A stretch of 64,000 nt of DNA from Dendrolimus kikuchii (GCA_019925095.2 CM034403.1:2160690-2224689); one strand, 5' to 3'; positions 52,509 through 64,000 are shown, numbered from the stretch's first letter. Numbers and translations are program-made. Notes: generated by a model from the sequence alone, not told the origin.

Positions 52509-52890
52509 TATACCGCGCTCGCGGACCGCGTTCGTAATACCGAAGTAAGAAAGAGAGTTGGTCTGAAAGAGAGTGTCGGGGTGAAGGTAAGGAAAGGAAT
52601 GCTCCGGTGGTTCGGGCATGTGGAAAGAATGACTAAACAGATATACAATGCAAAAGTGGATGGATGCAGAAGTCGTGGAAGGCCACGACACACCTTCCAT
52701 GATCAAATTGATCGTGTACTAGCAGAAGGTGATGTCAGGAGCCTTAAGAACAGACGAGCTTGCATGACAAGAGTTATGAATGTCAAAGAGGCAAGTGAGG
52801 TGTGTAAGAATAAGCCTAAATGGCACTCTGTTGTTCGTGCCTACCCCGCAAGGGAGCTGGCGTGAAGTTATGTATGTATCTATGTACTTA
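52509..52890 (+). mobile_element. RTE-like LINE 3' end, family A
   Basis: Truncated at CGCTCGCGGACCGCGTTCG; 94-codon frame to YPARELA. Lacks 15 nt (MHDER) after HVER, a deletion shared with the copy at 53750-54092. Confidence 0.87.
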
Positions 52891-53029
52891 ATATACCATG
52901 ATCCTGGTTATCACCTGTTCGAGTTTCCAACACAACTTTTCGCTAACACATGTCTATTAGAAACTTTCGCATTAAAACTAGTAATTAAATGTAATACTCT
53001 CATAAAGAAAAGTAGATTAAATTCAAATA

Positions 53030-53200
53030 AACAAGTTGGCGGTAGATCAAATAAAACTTTAACAATACTCGTTGATACTCGACATCTTTGTCTTCCCTGA
53101 TCACGGCCACTGTAAAGTAGCCGAAACGTCGGTATAACCAAAAAACAAATAAATTACCGCGCTTAAAACAGTTAAAACGTACTTTTATTATAATAATTAA
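53030..53200 (+). mobile_element. Family L retroelement end, short copy
   Basis: CAAGTTGGCGGTAGATCAAA, CTGATCACGGCCACTG and GTTAAAACGTACTTTTATTA; matches the last 170 bp of 11621-12110. Confidence 0.75.
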
Positions 53201-53749
53201 TGTCAAAGACTATAATTCTATAATCAGATTTCGCCAAGGCTATATACACTGATAGTTTGACTTAAACAATAAACAAAAGAGTATATATGCGTGTGTGTGT
53301 CAAATACATGGTAGTGTGTGTAATGTTTTTTTTTATTGTATTAATTTATTTTTTAGGCATAGATATAAAAAAATATTAGCATTAGTCGTTTCTTCTCTAT
53401 ATAAACTATAAATGTGCGAAATTTCGTACTCCTGCGTTCGCGCAATTTTTGTAAAAAGGGGTACAAAATTTTTATATATAGATTTACTCCTTATTGCCGT
53501 AGGAGTTAGCAGAAGGTAAATAAAGCATAAATTAATATCCAATGTGTACTGCATTCAAGATATAATCTAGAACTTTATCTAGTTATATTTAGATCTAAGC
53601 ATACTAAGCAATAACCCTCTCGAGATTGCAACGTGCATCAACTTAGTTTAAAGGTTAATTAAACTTCTACGGTAAGTATTTATTGTATTTTACTTTAGAC
53701 TTTATTTTCCGATTTATTTAATGTACTGATAGTGTATGTACTAGTAGCA

Positions 53750-54092
53750 TACATACATACATAACTGCACGCCAGTTCCCTTGCGGGGTAGGCAAGAACA
53801 ACAGAGAGCGATTCAGGCTTATTTTTACACACCTCACTTGCTTCTTTGACATTCATAGCTCATGTCATGTACGCTCGTCTGTTCTTAAGGCTCCTGACAT
53901 CACCTTCTGCTAGTACACGATCAATTTGATCATGGAAGGTGTGTCGTGGCCTTCCACGACTTCTGCATCCATCCACTTTTGCATTGTATATCAGTTTAGT
54001 CATTCTTTCCACATGCCCGAACCACCGGAGCATTCCTTTCCTTACCTTCACCCCGACACTCTCTTTCAGACCAACGCTCTTTCTTACTACCA
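53750..54092 (-). mobile_element. RTE-like LINE 3' end, family A
   Basis: Inverted CATACATACATAAC tail, then the reverse frame VGLKESVGVKVRKGMLRWFG to VLAEGDVRSLKNRRAYMT with a premature stop before the usual C-terminus. Lacks MHDER after HVER. Confidence 0.85.
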
Positions 54093-54139
54093 GTAAGAAA
54101 GAGCGCACCAGTACTAGTAGCGTGGGGTAAAAATTCGGT

Positions 54140-54535
54140 TAGGGTAAACTCAAATTCTCGAACATCGATGCAGGGTTGCCAGCTTATCCGTTTTCTATCG
54201 GATTTACTCTGGAGAGAGTGCAGCTGAACTCTTCGATCTGATCCCGTCATCTCCATTCCATCATCGGACAACCAGACGCACCGGCAAGCAGCATCGATAT
54301 ATGTTAGATATTCCACCTATAAGAACGAAGCGCTTTGCATCTAGCTTCATCATACGCACCGCAAAGGAGTGGAACTCATGGCCGGAGTCTGTCTTTCCCG
54401 ATACTTATAACCTGGGTGTCTTCAAGTTCCGTGGAATATGTACCTTCTAGGTAAAAAGGCTCTATCCTAGACCATATCTTGGCTCTACAAAGGGCGAGAT
54501 TGTGGTCAGAGGCGAACCTATACTACAATAAAAAA
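54140..54535 (+). mobile_element. Jockey-like LINE 3' end (D-b), degraded
   Basis: Pieces [39 protein letters not shown] and [17 protein letters not shown] in shifting frames; ends CTACAATAAAAAAG. Same subfamily as 1137-1526. Confidence 0.75.
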
Positions 54536-54615
54536 GTCAGTTGCGAAAACCTACTGTATAATGCAAGCACCGACTACACCGCTGTTGTAGAAATTAAGGT
54601 TCCATCATAAAAGGC

Positions 54616-54937
54616 TCTCCGTGCAGGAACGGAGAAAGAATACAATTTCCTGCGGCTGGGCGGCCTGTCGTAAGAGGCGACTTAACAACCCACAGCCGGG
54701 TGGTAGGGCATTTGCCCGACTGGATGGCTACCACCCCTGGTCTAAAGTATGTCGCCATAACAACCTTGAGTTGTGTTCCGGCATTAGTGACCAGGTTCCA
54801 GTTTCCCTTAAGAGAGCAGCAGCGCATTTGCAGCAACTTGGTGTTGCAAATGTCCATAGGCGATGGTAACCGCTTTCCATCAAGTGGGCCGTCTGCCTGT
54901 CTGCTGATCTCATGCAATAAAAAAAAAAAAAAAAACT
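54616..54937 (+). mobile_element. Poly(A) SINE copy with long A tail
   Basis: CCGTGCAGGAACGGAGAAAG to CAATA followed by an ~19-nt A run: the longest tail here, which suggests a comparatively recent insertion. Confidence 0.9.
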
Positions 54938-55134
54938 GGTAGTCAGTGGAGCATCCAAATGAATTAAAGCCATTTTGGCAAATAAAAATCACTGCACTGA
55001 ACAAAGAACCGAATTAAATCCGTGAACAACAACACGATAAACACATAAAAGCAAAAAACTAGTGGCGAACTACAGCATATTTAATTATTTTTGTAAATAA
55101 AACTTTTCTAAATAAAAACGTCTAACTCGCAATG

Positions 55135-55710
55135 TATTTTTAACCGACTTTAAAAAAAGGAGGAGTTTCTCAATTCGTCGGAATCTTTCTTTTTTTATGT
55201 ATGTTCATCGATTACTCCGAGATTTACGATCCGATTTACGTGATTCTTTAGTTTCATGCGGAATAGTTGCCATTTGGTCCCCTAGAAATTTAACATAATT
55301 TGGCCTAGTAGATTTCATTTTACGAACATTTTTTTTGTTCCCGTTTCTTGGGACCTATATTTTTTAAGGAGCGCGGCACCTTTCGTAGGTCTACCTATAC
55401 ATAGCTAGACACTAAAAAGTAACAAATAAAATATAAAAACTTCGTTTAAAAAAACCGACTTCAGAAACGAAAAAACTAAAAAGTATAAAATAACTTATTT
55501 CTAAAGCTATTATTATTAATATATATTATCTAAAACATCTTGAAGTCGATGCAAAGTAAAACATAAAAATTACTATATTTTGAAAATTACTAAGCACCGA
55601 CTTTAAGATGTTTTAGATAATATATTAATAATAATAGCTTTAGAAATAAGTTATTTTATACTTTTTAGTTTTTGAAGTCGGATTTTTTTAAACGAAGTTT
55701 TTTTAATTTT
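55135..55710. mobile_element. AAGTCGGTT element with a long hairpin
   Basis: 55190-55430 is the inverse of 21600-21900. 55438-55550 and 55592-55705 are near-perfect inverse arms (AAAAAAACCGACTTC..CTAAAAAGTATAAAATAACTT and the inverse) around a ~42-nt loop. Confidence 0.78.
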
Positions 55711-57125
55711 ACAATCTTACTGTATACTTTGGAACAAAAACCGGTGCCCGATCGGGTTGTGAGTTTCCATTTCATCCATCCAATACGTGTGGAAAGCCGC
55801 CGAGCGTAAGAAATAGTAATACAGTAATAATAATACATGCACGAATAAAAAACGCAAGAGCCAGCAAATTTACGGCACTTTCGACCTTTTAGTCGCTAGT
55901 TAATCTACAGAAACATTAGTAATAATATGTTTGACCAGAACGCGTAAACGACAATGAACGCATGGCGCTTTCGACTTATTTGGTCGCTTCGCTACTTTCT
56001 TAAAGGTAGGCTATGGGGAATCGTGTGGTATGAAGCCCACAGCACTGGTATGGGGGTTGAAATAAGTTGTGTGGTGGGTCGATGACGGTTACCCCGTTGG
56101 ATGATGGAGGGTGACTCACCACCTGCGGGAGCCCATGGCTCAATTACCGCGAGGGGATTACAAAATAAGACGACGAGTGTTGTACTCTAGATGTAATTAT
56201 TGCTTAATTAATTTAACATTAAACTTAAGACTATATATACAGAAATTTTAATTGCTATGTGAAAGTATGTATGTAAAAGTACTAAACATGTTCGTAGATG
56301 CATCGCCGAAGGTATTCTGTTCAATGCAGAAAATTGACAGATTTTGGCACGTACCTGGACAACTCAGTTTAACCTTGCTCTTATGTAGCAATAAATTATT
56401 CCATTTACGTGACGTACAAGTTTTAATTTCATTTTAATTGTTTTTTAATAATTTAAATGCTTATACAGTTTGAGTTGGTATTATTTTGAAGGTTTTCGTT
56501 AATAGTTAAAAATTTCGTGTTTTAAAGTTTAAATAGATTAGAGTTTCAAATGTGACGTCCCGAAATTTAAGAGCTCTCCCACCCCCTGTCACACAATGTC
56601 TAATGTGACGTAATTTATGTATGGCCGCGAAATGGGATGGGAGGAAGGGGGACTGGGTTATCAGAACTCTCACTCATACGTAACACGATAAGTTCGAGTC
56701 TAACCGTTTCACACCTATATTCTGTGAGAGCATGGTATCACACCGATCATGCCCGTCCTAAGTCAAATTAACCTTAATAATATTCAAACTGAAAATTTAA
56801 ATTAATTATGGTCGAATTTCGACCACTGGGCGACCGCTAGTAATGATAAAGATATCACATTGGGATAATGTAGTTCCAATACTTACAACAACCAACCAAA
56901 ACTACGAGCAGCGCCTGCATACCTCCATTTATAATTTTTTATGTTTAACCCGAAAAACAAGTAATTAATAAAAAAAAATGAGTGGCATTTGCATATGGCT
57001 GGTTCCTATATCTTACCGACCGTTGAATTGCTTTACTATTGGTTAAAAATTGACATAGGCCCTATACAAGTAATGTCAAAATTCAACCGATGGTAAAGCA
57101 AGTGAAAGAGTAGTAAGATATAGGA
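55711..57125. other. No gene recognised
   Basis: AT-rich with a few GC-rich phrases (56030-56160, 56570-56760). No exon with matching splice phases was found. Confidence 0.4.
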
Positions 57126-57129
57126 TAAT

Positions 57130-57600
57130 TCTTTATTGTATTCCAAAGCATATACTAACCACATAACTAACAATAAAACTTATACACATACTCAAACCAA
57201 CGCGCACTACCATCGCATTGCATTACACGCACACCTCACAAACAAACCAAGACACACAAAGAGCCTAAAAATTAATAACCCAGACACAGAAAAGAAAAAA
57301 CCAACACACATGGCACTAGATAGGACTATATATAAGTATAGATATAAGGCCAACACTGCACATGCACTTCCTCACAACACCAGCATGTAACAGATACACT
57401 CTACATTAGTATAAGTTTAGTATTAAAAATAGGATAAATAATCTTAAGGTACACCATAACATATAAATCACTAAATCAATGTCCCACGGTAACAAAAATA
57501 AACAATAAGCGTGTATGGACTCTAAACTTTTTCATAGAAATTAAGTAGTAAAAAAAGGTACGGTACTTGAGTCCGTAGATATGTTAATAATAATAAAAAA
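57130..57600 (+). repeat. Repeat family I, long copy
   Basis: Matches 39195-39735 (AACCAAGACACACAAAGAGC, CACTTCCTCACAACACCAGC, TACGGTACTTGAGTCCGT). The 84-codon open frame within is part of the repeat, perhaps the end of a LINE frame. Confidence 0.65.
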
Positions 57601-57654
57601 GAAAAAAAAAGCATATACAAACAGAAGTAGAAAAAGATAAAAAACAATACAACA

Positions 57655-57725
57655 GGAGGCCTTATCGCTAAGAAGCGATCTCTTCCAGGCAACCCTTGGT
57701 ATGGATTGATAGAATTTCATAGAGA
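57655..57725 (-). mobile_element. RTE-type LINE tail fragment
   Basis: GGCCTTATCGCTAAGAAGCG and ATCTCTTCCAGGCAACCC, inverse of the 14616-14878 family. Confidence 0.65.
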
Positions 57726-58140
57726 CGGTGGTGCAGTTAAAAAATACCTAATGACGAATGATAAATAATGTAATACAAAAGGTAAGATAACCAAGGACAA
57801 AATATTTTTGTTATTTAACCAATCCTTTACGTTTGAGTGTGTACGACCCTTATGTTACAAGAGAATACAATCAAGGCGGTTTAATCAGACGGAATATCGA
57901 TTTACATGAGCAATATCTCGCTTGCCAGCCACGGAGCTGGCCCAAACCGATTCAAACAATGAACATTCAACGTAACAGCTTTTAGTTTTTTGTAATTTCC
58001 TGCAAGACTCAGTAGAAGAGCTAGCTAGCGCAATAGGCAAAAATGACTAACAGCACGAACGCGTACATTGAGTTATGACTTCCATTTCATCTGACTCTCG
58101 TTTCTGGATTCAAGAAGCTCCCTTACTAGGTGGATACGTG
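57726..58140. other. No gene recognised
   Basis: Nothing supported. Confidence 0.35.
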
Positions 58141-58155
58141 AAAAAGAAAAAAAAA

Positions 58156-58341
58156 TCCATCAAAAAATAGTGTAAGAAAAAATGATTTTATTGTAAAAAA
58201 AGCGTGGGGTGCTTTTCAGGATATTATCAAAATAACCCTTCTACTCATATCTGCTCATAAAATATTTATAACTATTGATACCATGCACCCCAAGCTTTTT
58301 TACAATAAAATCATTTTTTCTTACACTATTTTTAGTTGGAT
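58156..58341. mobile_element. Hairpin MITE-like element
   Basis: CAAAAAATAGTGTAAGAAAA to AAGCGTGGGGTGC (58160-58212) is the inverse of GCACCCCAAGC to TTTTCTTACACTATTTTT (58285-58335): ~53-nt arms, ~75-nt loop, no coding. Confidence 0.75.
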
Positions 58342-58439
58342 TTTCTATAAAAGCGTATTTTTTTAGTTTTTTTTTAAACTATTAAGTATTTTTCATTTTT
58401 TAGTGATTATTTAGTGATTTAATTCCCTTCTCCGTGGAA

Positions 58440-58845
58440 ACTTTGAAAAAATAATTAAATACACTCTTATGATAAAATGGAACGTTATGTAAAAATAAGC
58501 TTTTTTAAAAAGGTTTTTAAATACAAGCTTTTGAGATCCTGCATATCATGTAGCAGCAGAGTGCTAGCCAAGACAAGTAAAACGAGCCCAAACACGACGG
58601 GTCTATCTTGTTTAGTACAGGAGTTCCTATGGCCACCTTCCGACTCCATCATCAGATCAGCTCCATGGTACCATATTATTGCATTGTCACGCGATATACA
58701 CATACGTGCAAAATTTCAGCTCAATCGGAAACCGGGAAGTCGATCAAATTTAACTCCAAAGATTCCGTTATATACTAACATACGTATGAAGCTAATAAAA
58801 GCGTACTTAAAAAGAAATCGACGTCAGAAGTAAAAAGAAATAAAT
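58440..58845 (+). repeat. Widespread interspersed repeat with incidental 118-codon frame
   Basis: CCATCATCAGATCAGCTCCA, AAATTTCAGCTCAATCGGAA and ACCGGGAAGTCGATCAAATT are phrases I recognise from dispersed lepidopteran repeats. The frame (ending KAYLKRNRRQK) has no domain, so I do not call a gene. Confidence 0.5.
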
Positions 58846-59013
58846 AAATATTTTGTACATTTTTAAGACGGAGCAAAATAAACAAATTTCCAAAATACAG
58901 TAATTCTTTGCGCTGCTTAGTTTGAAATCATGTCCTGTCGTATTATTACCATAACTACTCTTACTATCACCTATAGTCGCCATCTTCCGTTCCATTACGA
59001 CTATCATACCATA

Positions 59014-59098
59014 TCCAGGCAGGAACGAAAAAGAATACAATTTCCTGTCGTAAGAGGCGACCAATAAACCCATAGCCAGGTAGGGTATTTACCTCTAT
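59014..59098 (+). mobile_element. Poly(A) SINE head fragment
   Basis: CCAGGCAGGAACGAAAAAGAATAC to GCCAGGTAGGGTATTTACC, 5' part only, with an internal deletion. Confidence 0.7.
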
Positions 59099-59570
59099 GT
59101 ATCCAACTGTCGTATAATTTTGACTTACTGTACTTAAAATCTTAACATTGAATGTGCAACATCCCAAATTCACATAGTAGAAATTTTCCAGCCAAACAGT
59201 TTCAATAATAAAGTATATTTTGGTTGGCATACATGTTCGTAAACACAAGTTTCTGAACTCGATGCAGAGCCATGATTGCAGTTTAATAATGTACAAGAGT
59301 GACGCTCGTGAGCGGCTTACGTACTACGCCATGTACTTACACGTTTACTACCTACGTCATAGATTTAACGCTAGATTTATCAGCGGTTATTGCCTTTAAT
59401 AAAGCCCGATTCATATTTTGCATCAAGATTTCTCTGTTATCGTGGATTTTTGTACGACCGTGTTAATAAACTAATAGACATCTACCATCTGACCAGAACT
59501 GTAAAAAAGTAAAATAAGGAAGTGGATAATTACGTTGGATTATAGTTCTTTAATAAAACCGTCTTCAACT
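59099..59570. other. No gene recognised
   Basis: Nothing supported. Confidence 0.35.
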
Positions 59571-59574
59571 TATT

Positions 59575-60166
59575 GACATCTCCTTAACGCAAGCTCCAAC
59601 TTTTGGCTCCTATGCAGAGTCTGTTGCTCAGCTGGCTGGCAAAAAGCTAGGAGTTCTATCAAAGGTGAGGCAGTACTTCACACTACTTCAGTTGCTGAAT
59701 CCTTACCGAGCACAAGTACGATCTTGCATGGAATACTGCTCTTATCTTTGGGATGGCTCAGTCAAACACCAGCTCAAGACATTCGAGTCCATTAAGAGAA
59801 GAGCTTAGGAAGCTGGTAGGCGATAACCGACTATTCGAGAGGCTTCAAAGCCTAGATCATCGACGCAAAGTCGCTAGTTTGTCGGTATTCTATAGGATAC
59901 ACTTCGGCAACTGTGCCACGGCATTGCATGAATTAATTCCATCCTCACCATTTTGCCACCGGACAAGCAGACGTACGCACTCAGGTCACTGAAATATGGT
60001 GGAAATATCAACAAAGCGAACGAAACGCTAGGCTTGCACTTTTATCATACGTACCGCTGAAGAGTGCAACTCTTTACCGTCGTCTGTTATTCCTGAAACA
60101 TGCAATTCCACCTGCCATCAGGCACAATGTCGGTCCAACGCGAACCTATTCAACATAAAAAAAAAA
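59575..60166 (+). mobile_element. Jockey-like LINE 3' end (D-b), longer copy
   Basis: Frame pieces: [60 protein letters not shown] and FIIRTAEECNSLPSSVIPET, with a stop and frameshifts. Ends CATAAAAAAAAAATC. Reaches further into the RT thumb than other D-b copies. Confidence 0.8.
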
Positions 60167-61235
60167 TCAACAGAAGTTTCATTAGCTCCCATTTTCAACC
60201 AGTTTCAGAAGTTATACATACAAGAGAAGAAAAGGAATACCAGGAAGCATTCGGAAGACTATACAGCCATTTGGACTCTCAGCGTCACTTTCGTGGATCT
60301 TGTGAATACCAGTGTATTTGATTAGTGCAACTAGTATTGATCGTTGAAATGATACAATTAGTGCTATCAGTGTTCAAAGGAACATCCGGGTTCCAGTGTT
60401 GATTGAGTTGAACGTGCCGTTTAGTACAGTAGTGCTAATCATACCTATTGCTGTTGTAAGCGCCTATAATAAATACAGTCCATACAATAATCATCTGCCA
60501 ATGGATGGCTTTCGTTGTTGTTTTTTATGTATTAACTCTTCACATTATCAGTTGAAAAACGAATACGTACTAAATATAGTTAACGTCTTTGTTGCGGACA
60601 GAGAGCAACCCCCTGACACGCCCGCCGGAGCACAGCTTCTCTCCACGCTCCACATACCGCCGACGCCCATAGCTCGCACAGTTAGCAGCTAGGCGTCGGA
60701 CGGAACAGGGGATAAAAGAAGCGGCCTTGTAGGTCGAAAATGATTCACATTGCTCACGTACATATGGCACCAATACGCACTACTTGACTACGCCATTCAT
60801 CATTCTCTCTGTATCTCTTCTGTGAATAGTTTTAATTGTAAATAAGGCCAATAATAAGTCGTACAGTCCACATCGAGTTTTATTTGAAAGAAACAACTGC
60901 CACCAAGTCTTAATAAAATTGCACTACCTAGTCGTGCTTCCAATCTCGTGGAAAACTTTAAATCAGTTACAGGGAGTGATATCTGCGCGATTTATTCCCC
61001 CAAGACCGGGATATCTGATTACATTCGCTTTGCGGACATCCAATATTGACCATCCCAGTCCACTCGGATAAGCGCTCGGATATTTCACTTAGATTTTAGC
61101 AAATATCTTTGTTTTATATTTTCGGTTTGACATTTTGCTGGCAGTTCGAATTTTCGTTTTAATCCCAGTGTTCGATCCCAGTCCAATTTAAATATATAAC
61201 TCTTTATGAAAACATAAAAAATATGTATAATAAAT
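60167..61235. other. Unassigned; possible degraded LTR-type sequence
   Basis: 60590-60930 contains a GC-rich stretch, GGATAAAAGAAGCGG (TATA-like), ATTGTAAATAAGGCC and AATAATAAGTCG: a layout like an LTR promoter and poly(A) region. I could not find paired ends, so this stays a guess. Confidence 0.3.
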
Positions 61236-61249
61236 ACAGTTAATTCCAA

Positions 61250-61918
61250 TATATGGTTCCAATATCAGTTCCAAGGAACTCCAAGAGTATCGGGATCCTT
61301 GGAGTTGACATCGCGAACGATGTGCAGTTCAGGTGCCATCTTGAAGGCAAGGTAAAGCTTGCCTCCAAGAAGCTGGGAGTGCTAAACCGGTCCAAGCAGT
61401 ATTTCACTCAGCGGCAACGCCTTGTGCTTTATAAAGCCCAGGTGAGGCCGCATATGGAGTACTGCTCACATTTGTGGGCTGGAGCACCCGCCTACCAGCT
61501 AAATCCCCTGGACAGCATTCAACGTCGAGCCGTTCGCATTGTCGACGATCCCATACTCGCAGACGGTTTGGATACGCTTGGCCTTCGGAGAGACTTCGCG
61601 TCTCTTTGCGTATTCTACCGACTATACAATGGGGAGTGTTCCGAGGAACTGTTTAGAATGGTGCCTTCGTCTTCTTTTTACCACCGCACCGCACGCCATC
61701 GGCTGGGCGTTCACCCCCACTTCCTAGAGCCGCTTCGCTCTTGTACGCAACGGTTCTGTAGAACGTTTCTCTTGCGCACCGTGGGGATTTGGAATGAGCT
61801 CCCAGCCGTGGTTTTCCCACAGCGCTACGATATGGGTTTTTTTAAAAAGGGCGTCGTAAAATTTCTTCGAGGCCGGCAGCGCGTTGATGACACCTCTGGT
61901 GTTGTAAACGTCCTTTAA
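61250..61918 (+). mobile_element. Jockey/CR1-like LINE 3' end (D-a), intact frame
   Basis: 221 codons without a break, to the TAA at 61916: RT thumb and C-terminal region (ILGVDIANDVQFRCHLEGKV, LYKAQVRPHMEYCSHLWAGA, PLDSIQRRAVRIVDDP, FYHRTARHRLGVHPHFLEP, FFKKGVVKFLRGRQRVDDTS). 5'-truncated, so no YADD. The last coding nucleotides (GGCAGCGCGTTGATGACACC, TCTGGTGTTGTAAACGTCC) align with the SINE tail. Confidence 0.88.
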
Positions 61919-62235
61919 TCTGTTTTATAAGCCATATAACAGGAATACAATTAAAATATCCCTCTTACTTTGAAAATAATCTTAAATTACACTATAAAAT
62001 ATACAAAACAATTTTCGGGTTAAAGAATTTTATTTCTCATACAAGAATTTTTCCAATTCGCTTAAACTATGAGAACATTTATAATATAAGTTGTTAAAAA
62101 TAAGTTATAATTTGTAACGAGCTAGCAAGCAGAAATACTAAAAGCTGCAGGTAGTCTCTATTTTTTGTACATACAAGTCACAAGTTGATTCGAAACCAAA
62201 AGAAAGAAAGATATAGATCTCGTGGAAGTGGCTTT
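61919..62235. other. No gene recognised
   Basis: Nothing supported. Confidence 0.35.
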
Positions 62236-62236
62236 A

Positions 62237-62390
62237 TGTAACTTAAGAGTTATGAATGTCAAAGAGGCAAGTGAGGTGTGTAAGAATAAGCCTAAATGGC
62301 ACTCTCTTTTTCGTGCCTGCCCCGCAAAGGAACTGGCGTGAAGTTATGTATGTATGTATGTATGTATATATATATATATATATTGTATTG
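62237..62390 (+). mobile_element. RTE-like LINE end, family A, shortest
   Basis: AGAGTTATGAATGTCAAAGAGG to AAGGAACTGGCG, then (TATG)n grading into (TA)n. Confidence 0.8.
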
Positions 62391-62473
62391 CAAGAAATTT
62401 ATGTTTAATCTTAGTAATTTAATTTTTTTTAAATACAACTAAATATTAAAAATAATTAAATTATAAATAAATT

Positions 62474-62890
62474 AAACTCTCTCTTTTCTTTCACCATATT
62501 CCAATTCGTTGGGGTCGGCACAATATGTCTTTTCACTCCACACTCCTCTATACTGACATACATCTTCTGTCACACCACAAATCATCGTATCATCCTTCAC
62601 ACAATCCATCCATCTCATTTTTGGTCCACCTTTACATTTGTACCCAGCCATCTTGTAGTTTAACATTCTTTTTGTCACGTGACTTTCATCTCTCCTCATT
62701 ATATGCCCATAACAACTTAGTCTTCTTCCTCTCAATTTTTCAGTCACGGGCGCAACTTTCCAACATTATGTACTCATTTCTCACTTTATCCATTCTTGTA
62801 AACACCACACGCCCATCTCTACATTCTCATCTCAGCTGAGTAGAGACGTTTGTGGTTTATCACTTTAGTGGCCCAACATTCGGACCATAA
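62474..62890 (-). mobile_element. RTE-like LINE 3' end, family B
   Basis: Reverse frame TEKLRGRRLSCYGHIMRRDE, MRWMDCVKDDTMICGVTEDV; upstream part has small deletions. Same family as 4033-4700. Confidence 0.8.
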
Positions 62891-63009
62891 ATAAATGATA
62901 CTATAAAATCTAGTACCAGACCGCTGTCAGCTGGAAACGTGCCCAAAAGACTGGCCACATTGCCTCCCTGATTTTCATAATACCATACCATACAAATATA
63001 TTATAATAT

Positions 63010-63824
63010 TGTTACAACCTAGACGCCGACAAAGTCAAATTCACACCTGCATACCTGTAGAAACACATTAAAAAAAAAATTATTGCAGGAGATCAGCAGA
63101 CAGGCAGACGGCCCACTTGATGTAAAGTGGTTACCATCGCCTATGGACATTTGCAACACCAAAGTTGCTACAAATGCGCTGCTGCTCTCTTAAGGGAGAC
63201 TGGAACCTGGTCACTAATGCCGGAACACAAATCAAGGTTGTTATGGTGACATACTTTAGGCCAGGGGTGGTAGCCATCCAGTCGGGCAAATACCCTACCA
63301 CCTGGCTGTGAGTTGTTAAGTCGCCTCTTACGACAGGTCGCCCGGCCGCAGGAAATTGTATTCTTTCTCCGTTCCTGCACGGATAATAACACATTTATTA
63401 CCTTTCGGCATTTGGACTTCTTTTGTTTACTTATAAAAATTGTGATCATGAAACAGCCCATTGTGTATTGTAATCTTTTATGGCAGTCATTAGTCAGGTG
63501 TGTCAGATTTAAAGAACAAACTGATTCTAGGAAATTCGATCACGCGGCCGGGCAGACATATTGCATCTGTGCAGTATAAAGCAATGCCTCGATTGAGAGA
63601 CGAGGCAGTCAAGCGATAACCACGAGCGAAGCAACACTTGTGTACATTCGGTAATCTATATAGTGACGGACTTTGCACGTGTTATTGAATTACGATCTTC
63701 TGCATTACGTTTGGACTTGTTGCGTCCGGTTATATTTGTACCTGTGTTATACGTGTTTATATAGTTCTATAAACTCTATATTAATTCTAACGGCATTTTT
63801 ATTCGAGTCTCGCGACTCGTAACA
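63010..63824 (+). mobile_element. Solo LTR split by a SINE
   Basis: TGTTACAACC..GACTCGTAACA; LTR halves 63010-63070 and 63386-63824 match the other three copies. Flanks ATAT / GTAT (one mismatch). Confidence 0.83.
63072..63385 (-). mobile_element. Poly(A) SINE nested in the solo LTR
   Basis: GCAGGAGATCAGCAGACAGG to GTTCCTGCACGGATAAT. Flanked by AACACATT on both sides (63063 and 63388), an 8-bp target duplication. Confidence 0.88.
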
Positions 63825-64000
63825 GTATTTATGAACCCTAATTTAGATTGATACAATAGCTTTATTATTAATATATCATTTAATAATTTGCAGGTTAAAA
63901 CTGTATTAGAACTAAAAAAAAATCTTGCGGCTACAGTCGCGAATATTTGAAGTTAATAAACTACTTTGTATGCACTTTATTGAGTTCTGCAAAGTGCACT

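Noticed and set aside
58477..58833. 118-codon open frame ending KAYLKRNRRQK
   Set aside because: Lies in a dispersed repeat phrase; no domain or splice context.
60396..60692. 98-codon open frame
   Set aside because: No domain; the hydrophobic start and Pro-rich end look incidental; region may be LTR-like.

Overview
This window looks like a piece of an insect nuclear genome, most likely Lepidoptera (order-level inference). It is AT-rich, has one sparse intron-rich gene, and is packed with 3' ends of non-LTR retrotransposons (RTE-like, Jockey/CR1-like and R1-clade types), two tRNA-derived SINE families, a very abundant ~310 bp poly(A) SINE, solo LTRs and short inverted-repeat DNA elements. There is no operon, ribosome-binding site, CRISPR array, rRNA or credible free-standing tRNA.

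Host gene. One conserved gene can be assembled on the + strand from nine exons between about 29743 and 50573. All eight introns have GT..AG ends and every exon phase matches its neighbour. The product is 500 residues: signal peptide, a six-cysteine N-terminal segment, a CUB domain (Cys92-Cys118 and Cys151-Cys168 pairs), further CUB-like sequence, a Ser/Thr/Pro-rich linker, an acidic linker and a Trp/Tyr- and Cys-rich C-terminal part. It is probably a secreted insect CUB-domain protein of unknown function. About 19 kb of its 20.8 kb span is intron, filled with transposable elements, two minisatellites and a solo LTR.

Layout. 1-29.7 kb is a dense TE landscape with no host gene recognised: RTE-like LINE ends (1.6-2.4, 4.0-4.7, 15.8-16.3, 17.8-18.5 kb), a non-autonomous hAT element (3.26-3.73 kb), an older LINE tail split by a SINE and an R1-clade LINE (8.9-10.3 kb), an inverted-repeat DNA element carrying a solo LTR that itself carries an RTE-type tail (13.9-15.5 kb), a 1.7 kb foldback cluster (24.15-25.86 kb) and a decayed PIF/Harbinger element (28.08-28.65 kb). 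29.7-50.6 kb is the CUB gene. 50.6-64 kb is again TE-rich: SINEs, RTE-like and Jockey-like LINE ends, hairpin elements and a fourth solo LTR with a SINE inside.

The most informative signal is the network of nested insertions with target-site duplications, which lets the relative order of TE activity be read from the window, and the shared 3' end between the abundant SINE and a Jockey-like LINE, which suggests that the LINE supplied the retroposition machinery. I found no evidence for a new defence, biosynthetic or similar gene system; most apparent open frames are TE remnants or tandem repeats.
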